Positions 48,577 to 57,466 of a DNA stretch of 64,000 bases are shown here, piece after piece. Source of the stretch: Microbacteriaceae bacterium (GTDB taxonomy: Bacteria > Actinomycetota > Actinomycetes > Actinomycetales > Microbacteriaceae); contig CANGDL010000003.1 in the NCBI GenBank assembly GCA_947452675.1, forward strand, positions 1 through 64,000. The letters are read 5' to 3'. Made by a program: the position numbers and the translations under genes. The notes under the pieces are model-generated. The model was not told the origin of the DNA, ran no database searches, and saw only the letters and a program-made list of their open reading frames with translations. Each line of letters opens with the position of its first letter. Positions within the stretch are counted from its first letter, which is position 1.

Positions 48577-49812
48577 GTGAGTAAAACTACAAACTGGGTC
48601 GGCCAGAATCTTCCAGTAACCATTGAAAAAGTAGCCCATGGCGGCATCTTTGTCGCGCGTCACGATGGCCGCGTGGTTTTTGTTTCGCACGTTTTGCCAG
48701 GCGAGAAGGTTTTAGCTCAGGTTTATGAAGACCGCGGCGGTTCGTTCTGCCGAGCCGAACCAGTTCAGATTCTTGAGCCATCTCCGGACCGCGTTGCTCA
48801 GGTATGGAAGCAGGCCGGGCCTCAAGGCGCGGGAGGGGCCGAGTTCGGCCATATCAAACTTGCCCGTCAGCGCGAGCTTAAGGCCGATGTGCTAGAAGAG
48901 GCGCTCGAACGAATGGCTGGAATCAAGCTGCGTCCCGTGGTTGAGGCCGCCCCTGGTGACGACGAAGCAAACGGTCTCGGTTACCGCACCCGCATGCAGT
49001 TGCACGTTGACGAAGCAGGCACCGTCGGGCCGTTCCGCGAGCGCAGTCACGAAGTCATCAAGGTTAAGGACTTGCCATTGGCGGTGGAAGACCTTCGCGA
49101 ACTTGAAATGCACAACAAGAACTTCCAAAACGTGAAGAAGATTGAACTTTCGTCTTCGAGCACAGGACAGGTGCAGTGGAAGATTGACAGCAAGCTCAAA
49201 GGTGACGAGCGTCTGATCGAACGTGTTGCCGGCCGCACGTTCCGAATCAGCGGCGGCGGTTTCTGGCAGGTTCACAAAAAGGCCGCCGAGGTCCTTTCCG
49301 GTGCAGTCACCGACATGGTTGCTGCCGCAGGAATCGATAAGGATGCTGACAATCTGGATCTTTACGGTGGTGTCGGCCTTTTCTCAGGCGTTCTAGCTGC
49401 GAAGTTTGGCAATGACTTACGCATTACTTCGGTGGAGTCATTTCGTCAGGCGACCGACGATGCAACCTTGAACCTCGCAGACCTGAGTCGTGCGAAAGCG
49501 GTTTGTGCACCCGTTGAACGTTTCCTGAATGAGCGAGTCAGCAATCTCGACAAGGGTGGCAAGACAGCGAGCCCTCGAAACGCCACGATTGTCCTTGATC
49601 CGCCACGAGCGGGTGCTGGAGCGAAGGTTGTTGGTCAGATCCTGGCGATTCAGCCGAAGCATATTGTTTATGTTGCCTGCGATCCGATTGCGTTGGCACG
49701 TGACCTCAAACCATTCATCGAAGGCGGGTATGAGCTTAAGTCGCTGCGTGCCTTTGACCTGTTCCCGCACACCCACCATGTTGAAGCGGTGGCAAGTTTG
49801 GTTCGCAAATAA
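48577..49812 (+). CDS. TRAM-domain RNA (uracil-5-)methyltransferase, RumA/TrmA family
   Basis: SAM-dependent methylase of about 411 aa. An N-terminal TRAM RNA-binding domain (VTIEKVAHGGIFVARHDGRV, HVLPGEKV) precedes the methylase fold, with SAM site DLYGGVGLFSG, catalytic-region LDPPRAGAG and YVACDPIALARDL. The target is probably a 23S rRNA or tRNA uridine. The four-cysteine FeS motif of RumA is not evident, as in many Gram-positive homologues. The response regulator begins 4 nt after its stop. Confidence 0.9.
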   Translation: MSKTTNWVGQNLPVTIEKVAHGGIFVARHDGRVVFVSHVLPGEKVLAQVYEDRGGSFCRAEPVQILEPSPDRVAQVWKQAGPQGAGGAEFGHIKLARQRELKADVLEEALERMAGIKLRPVVEAAPGDDEANGLGYRTRMQLHVDEAGTVGPFRERSHEVIKVKDLPLAVEDLRELEMHNKNFQNVKKIELSSSSTGQVQWKIDSKLKGDERLIERVAGRTFRISGGGFWQVHKKAAEVLSGAVTDMVAAAGIDKDADNLDLYGGVGLFSGVLAAKFGNDLRITSVESFRQATDDATLNLADLSRAKAVCAPVERFLNERVSNLDKGGKTASPRNATIVLDPPRAGAGAKVVGQILAIQPKHIVYVACDPIALARDLKPFIEGGYELKSLRAFDLFPHTHHVEAVASLVRK

Positions 49813-49815
49813 GTC

Positions 49816-50490
49816 ATGAACCAGATTCCGCACTTCGAAGTCACGAAGCCTGTTTGCGTCGCGATTGTTGACGACCATGATGCGGTTCGCTTTGGTTTAC
49901 GAGGTGCCTGCGAAGAAGCGGGATTCATTTTTTGCGGTGGCGCCGGAACCGTCCGTGACCTTTTGGAGTCTCGCGAACCTCTAGGTTGCGATGTCGTAGT
50001 TCTTGACCTTTCGCTAGCCGATGGCTCGCAGGTTGAAAATAACGTGAAGGCCATCATCGAGGCAGGAGCCCAGGTGTTGATATTCAGCATCGCCGATAAG
50101 GCCGCCTTGGTTTCGGCAGCACTTCGCGCGGGAGCCGCCGGTGTTGTTAAGAAATCTCAAAGCATGTCTGACTTGGTCAACAATATTCAGCTCGTTGCAA
50201 ACGGCGTTTATGTGAATAGCCCGGAAGCTGCTGCGGCAATTGACGCAGACTTCCATTTCAAAGAGCAGGCCAACCTTTCGCCTCGCGAACGTCAGGTGTT
50301 GGCCCTCTATGCTTCTGGTTTCGCACTCAAACAAGTTGCGTTTGAACTTGGGGTTGGCTACAGCACTGTGAAAGAGCATATCGACCGGGTAAGGACCAAG
50401 TATTCAAATATTGGTCGACCTGCCGGCACCAAGACAGAGCTCTACTTGCGTGCGGTTGAAGATGGGTTGATCGATGGCGAATCTCTCTAA
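49816..50490 (+). CDS. LuxR-family (NarL-type) response regulator
   Basis: A 224-aa two-component regulator. The receiver domain has acidic residues VDDHDAVR, the phospho-Asp in VVVLDLSLADG and the conserved Lys in VVKKSQS; the C-terminal HTH reads LSPRERQVLALYASGFALKQ and YSTVKEHIDRVRTKY. The spacing of the HTH and the DHD start fit the NarL subfamily. It overlaps the kinase gene by 17 nt. Confidence 0.93.
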   Translation: MNQIPHFEVTKPVCVAIVDDHDAVRFGLRGACEEAGFIFCGGAGTVRDLLESREPLGCDVVVLDLSLADGSQVENNVKAIIEAGAQVLIFSIADKAALVSAALRAGAAGVVKKSQSMSDLVNNIQLVANGVYVNSPEAAAAIDADFHFKEQANLSPRERQVLALYASGFALKQVAFELGVGYSTVKEHIDRVRTKYSNIGRPAGTKTELYLRAVEDGLIDGESL

Positions 50491-51688
50491 CTTCAACCCC
50501 TTCAAGTACATTTCTGACAGCGGCCCCGAACGCTTTGCTGTTGGTCGCGTAAACATCCTTTTGGCTCGAATTTTTTCGATCGGCGGTTTGGCCGTTGGTG
50601 TTCAGATGCTGCTCAATGCCTGGTCTCAGCGAGACATTCTTAGCCCTCAGTTTTTCTGGCCAGGCTTCTTGGGCGTTGGTCTCGGGCAGCTCGGATTGAT
50701 TTATGGCGCGTTCTTTTCGGGGCGAAATAGATTCTGGCAACGCTGGTATGCCAGGTCAATCGAGATTGTCATTATCACGTGGTTTCTCGCCATGCCACCT
50801 GGGCACTCCATGCCCGAGGGAATGTATCCCTGGGCTTGGTGGGGGGTCGGTCTAGCTGCGGTTTCCGCATTCGCCGGATTGCCGCCATTCCGAGCTATTT
50901 CTTTCTTTGTAGTCCTCGACCTCTTTTGGTTTGCTGCCCGATTCTTTCCGGCATATGGAGCCGTCGACCTCTGGTTGAACCTGCAGGACACCGTGCTTAC
51001 CTTCTTGTTCGCAGCTGTTCTGGGTTCTTTGATTTTGGTGACCCGATATGAGGCTTCCAAGGTGGATGAAGCGTCTACCAGAAAGATTGCAGCTGCCGCG
51101 GATCAAGCCCGCGCTGAGGCTGAAATTCGCGAAAAAACCAGACTTGATGCGCTTGTACACGACAAGGTGCTCACCACTCTTCTATTGGCATCCAAGGCCT
51201 CGAGTCCGGGAGAAAAGCACTCAGTTGCTGGCTTGGCTATAGCCGCGATCACCTCTCTAAATTCCGCGCCAACTGCTGGCAAAGGTGATGCCATTAACGG
51301 TTCAAGCTTCTTTGCAGCCCTAGAGAAGATTGCTCTTAGTCAAGATGGTGAGATGAAGGTCACGCGAACCGAGCTTGAGTCGGTGTGGGTGCCCGAGGAT
51401 GTTGCTACGGCGCTATCCGAAGCGACTTTGCAGGCAATTGTGAACTCGCAACAGCACGCCGGCTCGGCAGCCAAGCGAGAACTTCATCTAAAGGGCCACC
51501 GCAATGGCTTGAAAATTGTAGTTAAGGACACCGGCCGCGGCTTCCGAATGTCTCGCGTGCCCAAGAACCGACTCGGACTTCGCATCTCGATTATTCAGCG
51601 AGTTGAAATCGTTGGAGGCCGAGTTTTCATCGATAGCCATCCGGGTGCCGGCACAAACATCATCCTCGAATGGGGCAGCCATGCTTAG
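50474..51688 (+). CDS. Membrane sensor histidine kinase (HisKA_3/NarX-like output)
   Basis: A 404-aa protein with about five to six hydrophobic helices in the first 200 residues, a short coiled linker rich in Ala/Glu, then the dimerisation His in LVHDKVLTTLLLASK and a HATPase domain (N-box IVNSQQHAG, G1 VKDTGRGF, G2 HPGAGTN). The usual ARDLHD consensus is altered to DALVHD. The membrane part lacks a large outside sensor domain, so the signal may be sensed in the membrane. Overlaps its neighbours on both sides. Confidence 0.9.
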   Translation: MANLSNFNPFKYISDSGPERFAVGRVNILLARIFSIGGLAVGVQMLLNAWSQRDILSPQFFWPGFLGVGLGQLGLIYGAFFSGRNRFWQRWYARSIEIVIITWFLAMPPGHSMPEGMYPWAWWGVGLAAVSAFAGLPPFRAISFFVVLDLFWFAARFFPAYGAVDLWLNLQDTVLTFLFAAVLGSLILVTRYEASKVDEASTRKIAAAADQARAEAEIREKTRLDALVHDKVLTTLLLASKASSPGEKHSVAGLAIAAITSLNSAPTAGKGDAINGSSFFAALEKIALSQDGEMKVTRTELESVWVPEDVATALSEATLQAIVNSQQHAGSAAKRELHLKGHRNGLKIVVKDTGRGFRMSRVPKNRLGLRISIIQRVEIVGGRVFIDSHPGAGTNIILEWGSHA

Positions 51689-52649
51689 AGTTCCCACCTG
51701 GATTTTGAGTTTTTTCGGACTCCTTTTCGGGCTTTACCACGCCCTACTTGGGGTGCTTTGGATCAGTAAAAATGACCGACCAGATGTCGTCATAATCGCT
51801 CTGATCGGGTACCTCGCAATTTTGGTCCCAACTATCACTGTCCAGAAAACACGTTCGATGTCGCTGCCCTTGGCCTGGGTAGACCTAATCGTCTGTGCGC
51901 TTATCCCACTTGCGATAAACAGCCAACTCGACCCCTCCCACCTGGGCGATTATTCAACCTGGTATGTTCTCGGAGTCGGCACCATCCTTGGTGCGATGGC
52001 AGTGAGAGGTCAACGAGCACTTGCCTGGTTTGGGCTAGGAGTTCTAATTGTTGAAATTGCCTTGTGGGGTGGAGTAGCAAGTTTGGCGAGCACAGGTCTG
52101 CCTGGCGTGCTCTCCCTAGTCGTTACAGGTCACGCCGTGTCGCTTGGAGTTGGTCGAGCAGTGAAAAGCGCTGAGGAACTGAACCGAAATGCGGCCATCA
52201 CAGCAATTGAGACTGCAGCGATTGAAGCTGCAAGTTTGGTCCGCTCCAATTTGCTCGAAAAAACACTTCGCACCGCATTGCCTGCACTTAATTTGATTGC
52301 TGCGCTCGGTGGAAACCTTTCTGAAGGCCAAAAAATTGAAGCCATGCTATTGGAGGCGGGTTTGCGCGACGAAATTCGCGGCGAGGCGTTGCTTAATGAC
52401 TTGATGCGTGCTGCGATAAAAGCTGCCCGAAGTCGGGGTGTTGAAGTGCTCGTGCTCGACGAGGGTGGCCTAGACGGGCTAGAGCCAGGTGCTAGGGAGA
52501 GCTTGCTAAACAGGTCTGCGGCAAGTATCGCGACTGTCAACGAAGGTCGCTTAACCATCCGTGCCCCAAAGGGTGAGAGTTGGCGCATAACCATTGCCGC
52601 AGTACGCCCAGGAACAGCAGCTCCGGATCTTTGGCTGAAGCTCAGTTAA
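51681..52649 (+). CDS. Membrane protein with degenerate kinase-like cytosolic part, third gene of two-component operon
   Basis: A 322-aa protein starting at ATG 51681, 8 nt inside the kinase gene. About five hydrophobic helices fill residues 1-165; the cytosolic remainder has a helical stretch (AITAIETAAIEAASLV), then LLEAGLRDEIRGEALL and ARSRGVEVLVLDEGGLDGLE. The topology mirrors the preceding kinase, but no phospho-His or complete G-boxes are seen, so it probably cannot phosphorylate. A modulator or co-sensor of the two-component pair is a reasonable inference; the family is uncharacterised to my knowledge. Confidence 0.75.
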   Translation: MLRVPTWILSFFGLLFGLYHALLGVLWISKNDRPDVVIIALIGYLAILVPTITVQKTRSMSLPLAWVDLIVCALIPLAINSQLDPSHLGDYSTWYVLGVGTILGAMAVRGQRALAWFGLGVLIVEIALWGGVASLASTGLPGVLSLVVTGHAVSLGVGRAVKSAEELNRNAAITAIETAAIEAASLVRSNLLEKTLRTALPALNLIAALGGNLSEGQKIEAMLLEAGLRDEIRGEALLNDLMRAAIKAARSRGVEVLVLDEGGLDGLEPGARESLLNRSAASIATVNEGRLTIRAPKGESWRITIAAVRPGTAAPDLWLKLS

Positions 52650-52655
52650 ATGCGA

Positions 52656-52679
52656 AAGGTGGCTCCTAAGAGCCACCTT
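52656..52679 (+). terminator. Intrinsic terminator of the two-component operon
   Basis: AAGGTGGCTC, loop CTAA, GAGCCACCTT: a perfect 10-bp stem 6 bp past the stop, followed by a weak TTCACAATC tail. Confidence 0.75.
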
Positions 52680-52799
52680 CACAATCCCCAATGAGAGCCT
52701 TGCAGCTCTCTCCCCAGGATGTCTGCCAAATCCCCTATAGAACAGCAGCCAACCTATGTTTCTAGTATCGCTGCGTTCCTGAAATTTGGTAGGGGGATA

Positions 52800-52823
52800 G
52801 GTATCCCCTCTTTGGGGGATACC
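52800..52823. repeat. Perfect inverted repeat near the DUF885 gene 3' end
   Basis: GGTATCCCC and GGGGATACC separated by 6 nt, 14 bp from the stop of the minus-strand gene. A third GGGGGATA copy precedes it. It can form a hairpin that may protect or end the transcript, but no U-tract follows on either strand. Confidence 0.5.
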
Positions 52824-52837
52824 CGGTTACTTGTTGA

Positions 52838-54502
52838 TTAACCGAGAAGAGCTTTTCGCAGGGTGTCAAGCCCTAAGCCGCCGAGATTGAGCGCTTCACG
52901 ATGGAACTCCTTTATGTCGAACGCGGCACCCTTTCGAGCAGCGTATTCATCACGAGTCTGCTCCCAAATGCGCTGACCGATCTTGTAGCTTGGCGCTTGA
53001 CCTGGCCATCCGAAGTAGCGGTGCACTTCAAAGTTCACGAATTCTGGGCTCATGTTTACGTTCTTGCCCATGAACTCGAGTGCGTAGTCGAAATCCCACT
53101 TGCCCGTGCCATCTAAGCGTGGCTTGCCTAAGTGAACGCCAAGGTCTAGCACTACTCGCGCCGCGCGCATGCGCTGGCCGTCAAGCATTCCGAGACGGTC
53201 TCCCGGGTCATCCAAGAAGCCAAGGTCGGCCATTAGGCGTTCGGCATAAAGAGCCCAACCTTCGCCATGACCTGAGGTCCAAGATGCCAGCCGGCGCCAG
53301 GTGTTGAGTTCTGCTCGGTTATAAACCGCTTGCGCAACCTGAAGGTGGTGGCCTGGAACACCCTCGTGGTACACCGTGGTCGTTTCGCGCCAGGTGTCGA
53401 ATTCTTCGACACCGACCGGCACTGACCACCACATGCGACCGGGGCGGCTGAAGTCATCGGTTGGTCCGGTGTAATAAATTCCGCCTGATTGGGTTGGTGC
53501 AATCATGCACTCGAGCTTCTTGAGCGGCTCTGCGATGTCAAAGTGTGTGCCGCTCAGTTTCTCAATTGCGGTGTCGGAAAGTTTCTGCATCCACTCCTGC
53601 AGAGCCTTAGTGCCGTGGAGTTTGCGACTCGGGTCGTTATCTAAGAATTCGATTGCCTCGAGCACCGTGGCTCCCGGCTTGATTTGCTTTGCAACTGCCT
53701 CTTGCTCAGCGGTTACGCGAGCAAGCTCTTCCTTGCCCCACTCGTAGGTTTCATCAAGGTCGATCTTCGCGCCTAGGAAGCTGCGGCTAAAGAGTGCATA
53801 GCGTTCGCGACCGATCGCGTCTTCATCACTTGCTGCCGGCAGAAGCTCATTCTTTAAGAAGTCAACGAACTTTTGGTAACCCTGAGTCGCAGCTTCAGCT
53901 GCCCTCTCAGCGTCCACCTTGAGGCTAGCTGGAAGTTCGCCGGATTCCACCTTGGCATTGGCGGCAAACGCCTTAAAGAAGCCATCGGCTGCTGCAATCT
54001 TCTCAGCCTGCTGGATGTTGGTTAGGACTTGGCGGCGCGCAGGCGCATCCTTGGCCTCGATGCCTTGGCGAAGAGTTCGCATGTAGCCATCGAGTGAACC
54101 AGGCACGGCGTTCATTCGAGTAACGAGGTTTTGCCAGTCACTTTCGGTGTCGGTCTTCGAAAGGTCGAATATGTCACGAATGCCCTGTGCCGGTGAGGCG
54201 ATGTTGTTTAGGTTTCTGCGCTCGACCTTGGCCTCGTGCAGCTCGACACCAAGCTGTAGGTCTTGGGTCATTGCATCCAAGGTGACTTCATCGACCTTGT
54301 CGATGGGGGTGGCAACAGCAAGCTCGCCAAGCACTCGCTTGATCTCGGCGTTCATTTGCTCAGACGCTTCGGGTGAGTGGTCGTCTAGCTTGTCATCTCC
54401 GCTGGGACGACCAATGTAGGTGGCAAAAGTTGGCTGAAGTTCAGCGATTTTATCGACCCAGGCATCGGCGATTTGGTCGATTTTTGATGGTGTGCGCGTC
54501 AT
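52838..54502 (-). CDS. DUF885-family putative metallopeptidase
   Basis: A 554-aa cytosolic protein with the DUF885 metal motif VYHEGVPGHHLQVAQ (HExxxxHH form) and SGHGEGWALYAERLMADLGF. Family members have been linked to peptidase activity on small peptides. No signal peptide is present. The ATG has an AAGGAA Shine-Dalgarno. Single gene between the two-component operon and the carboxylase beta/epsilon genes; substrate unknown. Confidence 0.85.
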   Translation of the reverse strand: MTRTPSKIDQIADAWVDKIAELQPTFATYIGRPSGDDKLDDHSPEASEQMNAEIKRVLGELAVATPIDKVDEVTLDAMTQDLQLGVELHEAKVERRNLNNIASPAQGIRDIFDLSKTDTESDWQNLVTRMNAVPGSLDGYMRTLRQGIEAKDAPARRQVLTNIQQAEKIAAADGFFKAFAANAKVESGELPASLKVDAERAAEAATQGYQKFVDFLKNELLPAASDEDAIGRERYALFSRSFLGAKIDLDETYEWGKEELARVTAEQEAVAKQIKPGATVLEAIEFLDNDPSRKLHGTKALQEWMQKLSDTAIEKLSGTHFDIAEPLKKLECMIAPTQSGGIYYTGPTDDFSRPGRMWWSVPVGVEEFDTWRETTTVYHEGVPGHHLQVAQAVYNRAELNTWRRLASWTSGHGEGWALYAERLMADLGFLDDPGDRLGMLDGQRMRAARVVLDLGVHLGKPRLDGTGKWDFDYALEFMGKNVNMSPEFVNFEVHRYFGWPGQAPSYKIGQRIWEQTRDEYAARKGAAFDIKEFHREALNLGGLGLDTLRKALLG

Positions 54503-54572
54503 TGCGTTTCCTTACTCATTTGGCTTGATGTCAGCCTACTGAGAAAACGCAAAAATAGAAGAATTTATTGCT

Positions 54573-54701
54573 TAGTTAAGACCCGAGATGCGCGTCAGCG
54601 CATTGAGTCGGTGCGAGGTGCTTGAAACCTAGTTAAGACCCGAGATGCGCGTCAGCGCATTGAGCCGGTGCGAGGTGCTTGAAACCTAGTTAAGACCCGA
54701 G
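54573..54701. repeat. 57-bp direct tandem repeat (about 2.3 copies) at the accE 3' end
   Basis: The unit begins TAGTTAAGACCCGAG at 54573, 54630 and 54687, exactly 57 bp apart; the first two copies differ at about one base and the third is partial. Each copy contains the short stem ATGCGC-TGAC-GCGCAT. On the minus strand the third copy encodes the last residues and stop of accE, so the array is a duplication of that gene's end plus 3' flank. Confidence 0.9.
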
Positions 54702-54949
54702 CGATATGCGCCACGCCACTGCCCTGGTCCTGGCACAATCGCAGGGCGCATGACAGCCGCGTTGCGAGACCAGGATGACTTGAGTTTTCTCTCGAATCCA
54801 GTTTCCGCCGCTTCCGCTTCCGCGTTTGCCGCAGCAAGAACGGCAATGATCGTCGCAAGTTCTTCGGGGGTCGGAGCGCCACGAACCACTTGCAAGGAAT
54901 CCTGCAAGTTAACGTCTTTGCCCTCTTCGGCGAGGTGTTTTCCGCTCAT
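54686..54949 (-). CDS. accE: Acyl-CoA carboxylase epsilon subunit
   Basis: An 87-aa small subunit found with actinobacterial acyl-CoA carboxylases, which enhances the alpha-beta complex. It has the family core VVRGAPTPEELATIIAVLAA and a basic C-terminal half. Its ATG lies in a TAATG overlap with the beta-subunit stop. The final codons fall in a 57-bp tandem repeat. Confidence 0.88.
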   Translation of the reverse strand: MSGKHLAEEGKDVNLQDSLQVVRGAPTPEELATIIAVLAAANAEAEAAETGFERKLKSSWSRNAAVMRPAIVPGPGQWRGAYRSGLN

Positions 54950-56568
54950 TAAAGTGGAATGTTTCCGTGCTTCTTAGGTGGCAAGCTCGATCGCTTGGTG
55001 CGCAGTGCACGAAGTGCCTTAATCACCTGGATGCGAGTTGCAGCCGGCTCGATGATTCCGTCGAGCTCACCCCGTTCAGCAGCCAAGAATGGGCTGGCAA
55101 CGTTGTAGGTGTATTCGGCGGCGAGACGAGCGCGAACGGCGGCAACATCCTGGCCCGCCTCCTCGGCGGCCTTGATTTCGTTGCGATAGAGAATGTTGAT
55201 TGCACCCTGGCCGCCCATAACCGCAATCTCGGCGGTTGGCCAAGCGAGGTTGATGTCGGCACCAAGCTGCTTGGAGCCCATGACGATGTATGCACCTCCG
55301 TAAGCCTTGCGAGTTATAACTGTGACTAGTGGGACGGTTGCCTCGGCGTAGGCGTAAAGCAACTTAGCTCCGCGACGGATGACGCCCGCCCATTCCTGGT
55401 CGGTTCCAGGCAGATAGCCAGGAACGTCAACCAAGGTGATGATTGGAATTGAAAATGCGTCACAGAAACGTACGAAGCGAGCTGCCTTTTCGCCGGCCTC
55501 GATGTTCAAGGTTCCGGCCATCTGTTGTGGCTGGTTAGCGATGATTCCTACGCTTCGACCATCCACCCGTGCGAAACCAATGAGGATGTTTGGAGCGAAT
55601 AGAGGCTGAACCTCTAGGAATTCGTGACCGTCAACAATCGATTCGATAACTGCGCGCATGTCGTAAGGCTGGTTTGGTGAGTCAGGGATGATTGTGTTCA
55701 GCTTCTGGTCTTCATCCGTGATCTCAAGTTCGCCTTCGGCCGCGTAAACCACCGTCTCGGAGAGGTTGTTTTCAGGCAGGTAGCTAAGTAGTGACCGAGC
55801 GTAATCGATTGCATCGACCTCGTCTTCGGCAAGATAGTGAGCGACGCCGGAGGTCTGGTTGTGAGTGCGTGCACCACCGAGCTCTTCCATGCCAACGTCT
55901 TCTCCGGTGACTGCCTTGATGACATCTGGACCAGTTACGAACATGTTCGAGGTCTTGTCGACCATGATCACGAAGTCGGTCAAAGCCGGTGAATAAACCG
56001 CGCCACCGGCCGCAGGACCCATGATGATTGAAATCTGGGGGATGACTCCCGATGCCATGGTGTTGCGCTTGAAGATTTCACCATACTTACCAAGGGCGAC
56101 CACACCTTCTTGGATGCGAGCGCCTCCCGAGTCGAGAATTCCGATCATGGGCACACCGGTGGCGATGGCGAGGTCCATGATCTTGATGATCTTGTTGCCG
56201 GCTGCCTCACCGAGTGAGCCACCGAAGATGGTGAAGTCTTGCGAGAAAAGTGCCACCTGGCGGCCGTGGATGGTTCCCACGCCGGTCACCACCGCGTCAC
56301 CATAAGGTCGGTTCTTGTCCATGCCGAATGCGGTTGAACGGTGGCGAACGAATTCATCTAGCTCAACGAAAGAGCCCGGGTCGAGCAACATCTCAATTCG
56401 CTCTCGAGCAGTTTTCTTGCCCTTTGCGTGCTGTTTAGCGATTGCCGCCTCGCCACTGGCCTGCACGGCCTCGTGATAGCGGTTGCGCATATCCTCGAGC
56501 TTGCCGGCGGTGGTCGCAATGTCTGGGTTCAGGCGAATCGCGGTTGTGTAGGTCATTTCTTCAGCCAT
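54949..56568 (-). CDS. accD: Acyl-CoA carboxylase beta (carboxyltransferase) subunit
   Basis: Biotin-dependent carboxyltransferase of about 539 aa (PccB/AccD type), moving carboxyl from biotin to acetyl-/propionyl-CoA. Motifs: [33 protein letters not shown], the oxyanion GSLGEAAG and [18 protein letters not shown], and [21 protein letters not shown] in the C-terminal half. ATG 56568 is preferred to GTG 56577 because TAGAGT lies 7 nt upstream of it. Acyl-CoA specificity is not decidable by eye. Confidence 0.93.
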   Translation of the reverse strand: MAEEMTYTTAIRLNPDIATTAGKLEDMRNRYHEAVQASGEAAIAKQHAKGKKTARERIEMLLDPGSFVELDEFVRHRSTAFGMDKNRPYGDAVVTGVGTIHGRQVALFSQDFTIFGGSLGEAAGNKIIKIMDLAIATGVPMIGILDSGGARIQEGVVALGKYGEIFKRNTMASGVIPQISIIMGPAAGGAVYSPALTDFVIMVDKTSNMFVTGPDVIKAVTGEDVGMEELGGARTHNQTSGVAHYLAEDEVDAIDYARSLLSYLPENNLSETVVYAAEGELEITDEDQKLNTIIPDSPNQPYDMRAVIESIVDGHEFLEVQPLFAPNILIGFARVDGRSVGIIANQPQQMAGTLNIEAGEKAARFVRFCDAFSIPIITLVDVPGYLPGTDQEWAGVIRRGAKLLYAYAEATVPLVTVITRKAYGGAYIVMGSKQLGADINLAWPTAEIAVMGGQGAINILYRNEIKAAEEAGQDVAAVRARLAAEYTYNVASPFLAAERGELDGIIEPAATRIQVIKALRALRTKRSSLPPKKHGNIPL

Positions 56569-56575
56569 GCACACC

Positions 56576-56581
56576 ACTCTA
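56576..56581 (-). promoter_or_regulatory. -10 box TAGAGT for accD-accE
   Basis: Minus-strand TAGAGT, 7 nt before ATG 56568, no Shine-Dalgarno. Supports the shorter start and a leaderless mRNA. Confidence 0.45.
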
Positions 56582-56657
56582 TCCAGCGAAACCCCGAAAC
56601 ATGTTGAAGGTTTGAGACTATGAACTTCACAAACTGCTGTTAACTTCCTACAGCGAC

Positions 56658-56663
56658 TAGCCT
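56658..56663 (+). promoter_or_regulatory. -10 box TAGCCT for birA
   Basis: TAGCCT lies 7 nt before the birA ATG with no Shine-Dalgarno; the divergent accD promoter is about 80 bp away. Confidence 0.4.
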
Positions 56664-56670
56664 TTAGAGC

Positions 56671-57462
56671 ATGGATTTCCCGCTAAGCCGCCAGCTCGTA
56701 AACCGGCTAGATTATCTTGCATCGACAGGTTCGACCAATACCGACCTGATCGCCATGGCTGCCGATCGAACTGATCTCTCGGTGTTAGTGGCAGGTTTTC
56801 AAAGTGCCGGTCGTGGTCGCGCCACCGGTCGCCAATGGATCGCCCCCGAAGGAAGTTCGCTGGCAATTTCGGTCTTGCTTCGCCCGAGTGCCGCGGCAAA
56901 GTTGACGCCCACCTGTTTCGGTTGGTTGCCGCTGATTGCCGGACTCGCCATGGCTCGCGCTGTCGGAAAGTTCATCCCAGCCGAGAAGGTATCGGTCAAA
57001 TGGCCTAACGACGTCTTGGTAAACGAGCAAAAGATTTCAGGCATTCTGAGTGAGTTGCTCCCCGACCTATCCGGGGTTGTAATCGGAGCGGGCGTCAACA
57101 TCAGACAGCACGCTGAGCAACTGCCAATCGAAACGGCAACATCTATTGCTATTCAACTCGACTCCAAACAAGTGCCTTCGAATGATGAGGTGCTTGCGGC
57201 CTATCTGGGTGAACTGCGTTCGCTCTATTCGAGATTCGTTGACGCCGGTGGCGATGCGGTGGCTAGTGGAATTCGAGATGAAGTCGCACAACGATGCGCA
57301 TCGGTGGGCCGACGGGTGCGCGCGATAATGCCGGGCGACCAAGAAATAACCGGAAACGGCGTTGGCTTGGATGAAACCGGAAGAATCCTGATTCAACCCG
57401 ATGGTGCCCGGGAACTCTTTGCGGTTTCGGCCGGCGACATCGTTCATCTGCGACACAATTGA
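56671..57462 (+). CDS. birA: Biotin-[acetyl-CoA-carboxylase] ligase
   Basis: Attaches biotin to the carrier Lys of the carboxylase alpha subunit. The 263-aa protein has the biotinyl-AMP loop [37 protein letters not shown] and a short C-terminal SH3-like domain. No N-terminal winged helix is present, so it is a monofunctional ligase, not the BirA repressor. Divergent from accD-accE, whose holoenzyme depends on it. Confidence 0.93.
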   Translation: MDFPLSRQLVNRLDYLASTGSTNTDLIAMAADRTDLSVLVAGFQSAGRGRATGRQWIAPEGSSLAISVLLRPSAAAKLTPTCFGWLPLIAGLAMARAVGKFIPAEKVSVKWPNDVLVNEQKISGILSELLPDLSGVVIGAGVNIRQHAEQLPIETATSIAIQLDSKQVPSNDEVLAAYLGELRSLYSRFVDAGGDAVASGIRDEVAQRCASVGRRVRAIMPGDQEITGNGVGLDETGRILIQPDGARELFAVSAGDIVHLRHN

Positions 57463-57466
57463 TTCC

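Noticed and set aside
54573-54701. Regularly repeated 57-bp units as a CRISPR-like array
   Set aside because: The units abut without variable spacers, there are only about 2.3 copies, and the sequence is the duplicated end of accE; no cas genes are near.
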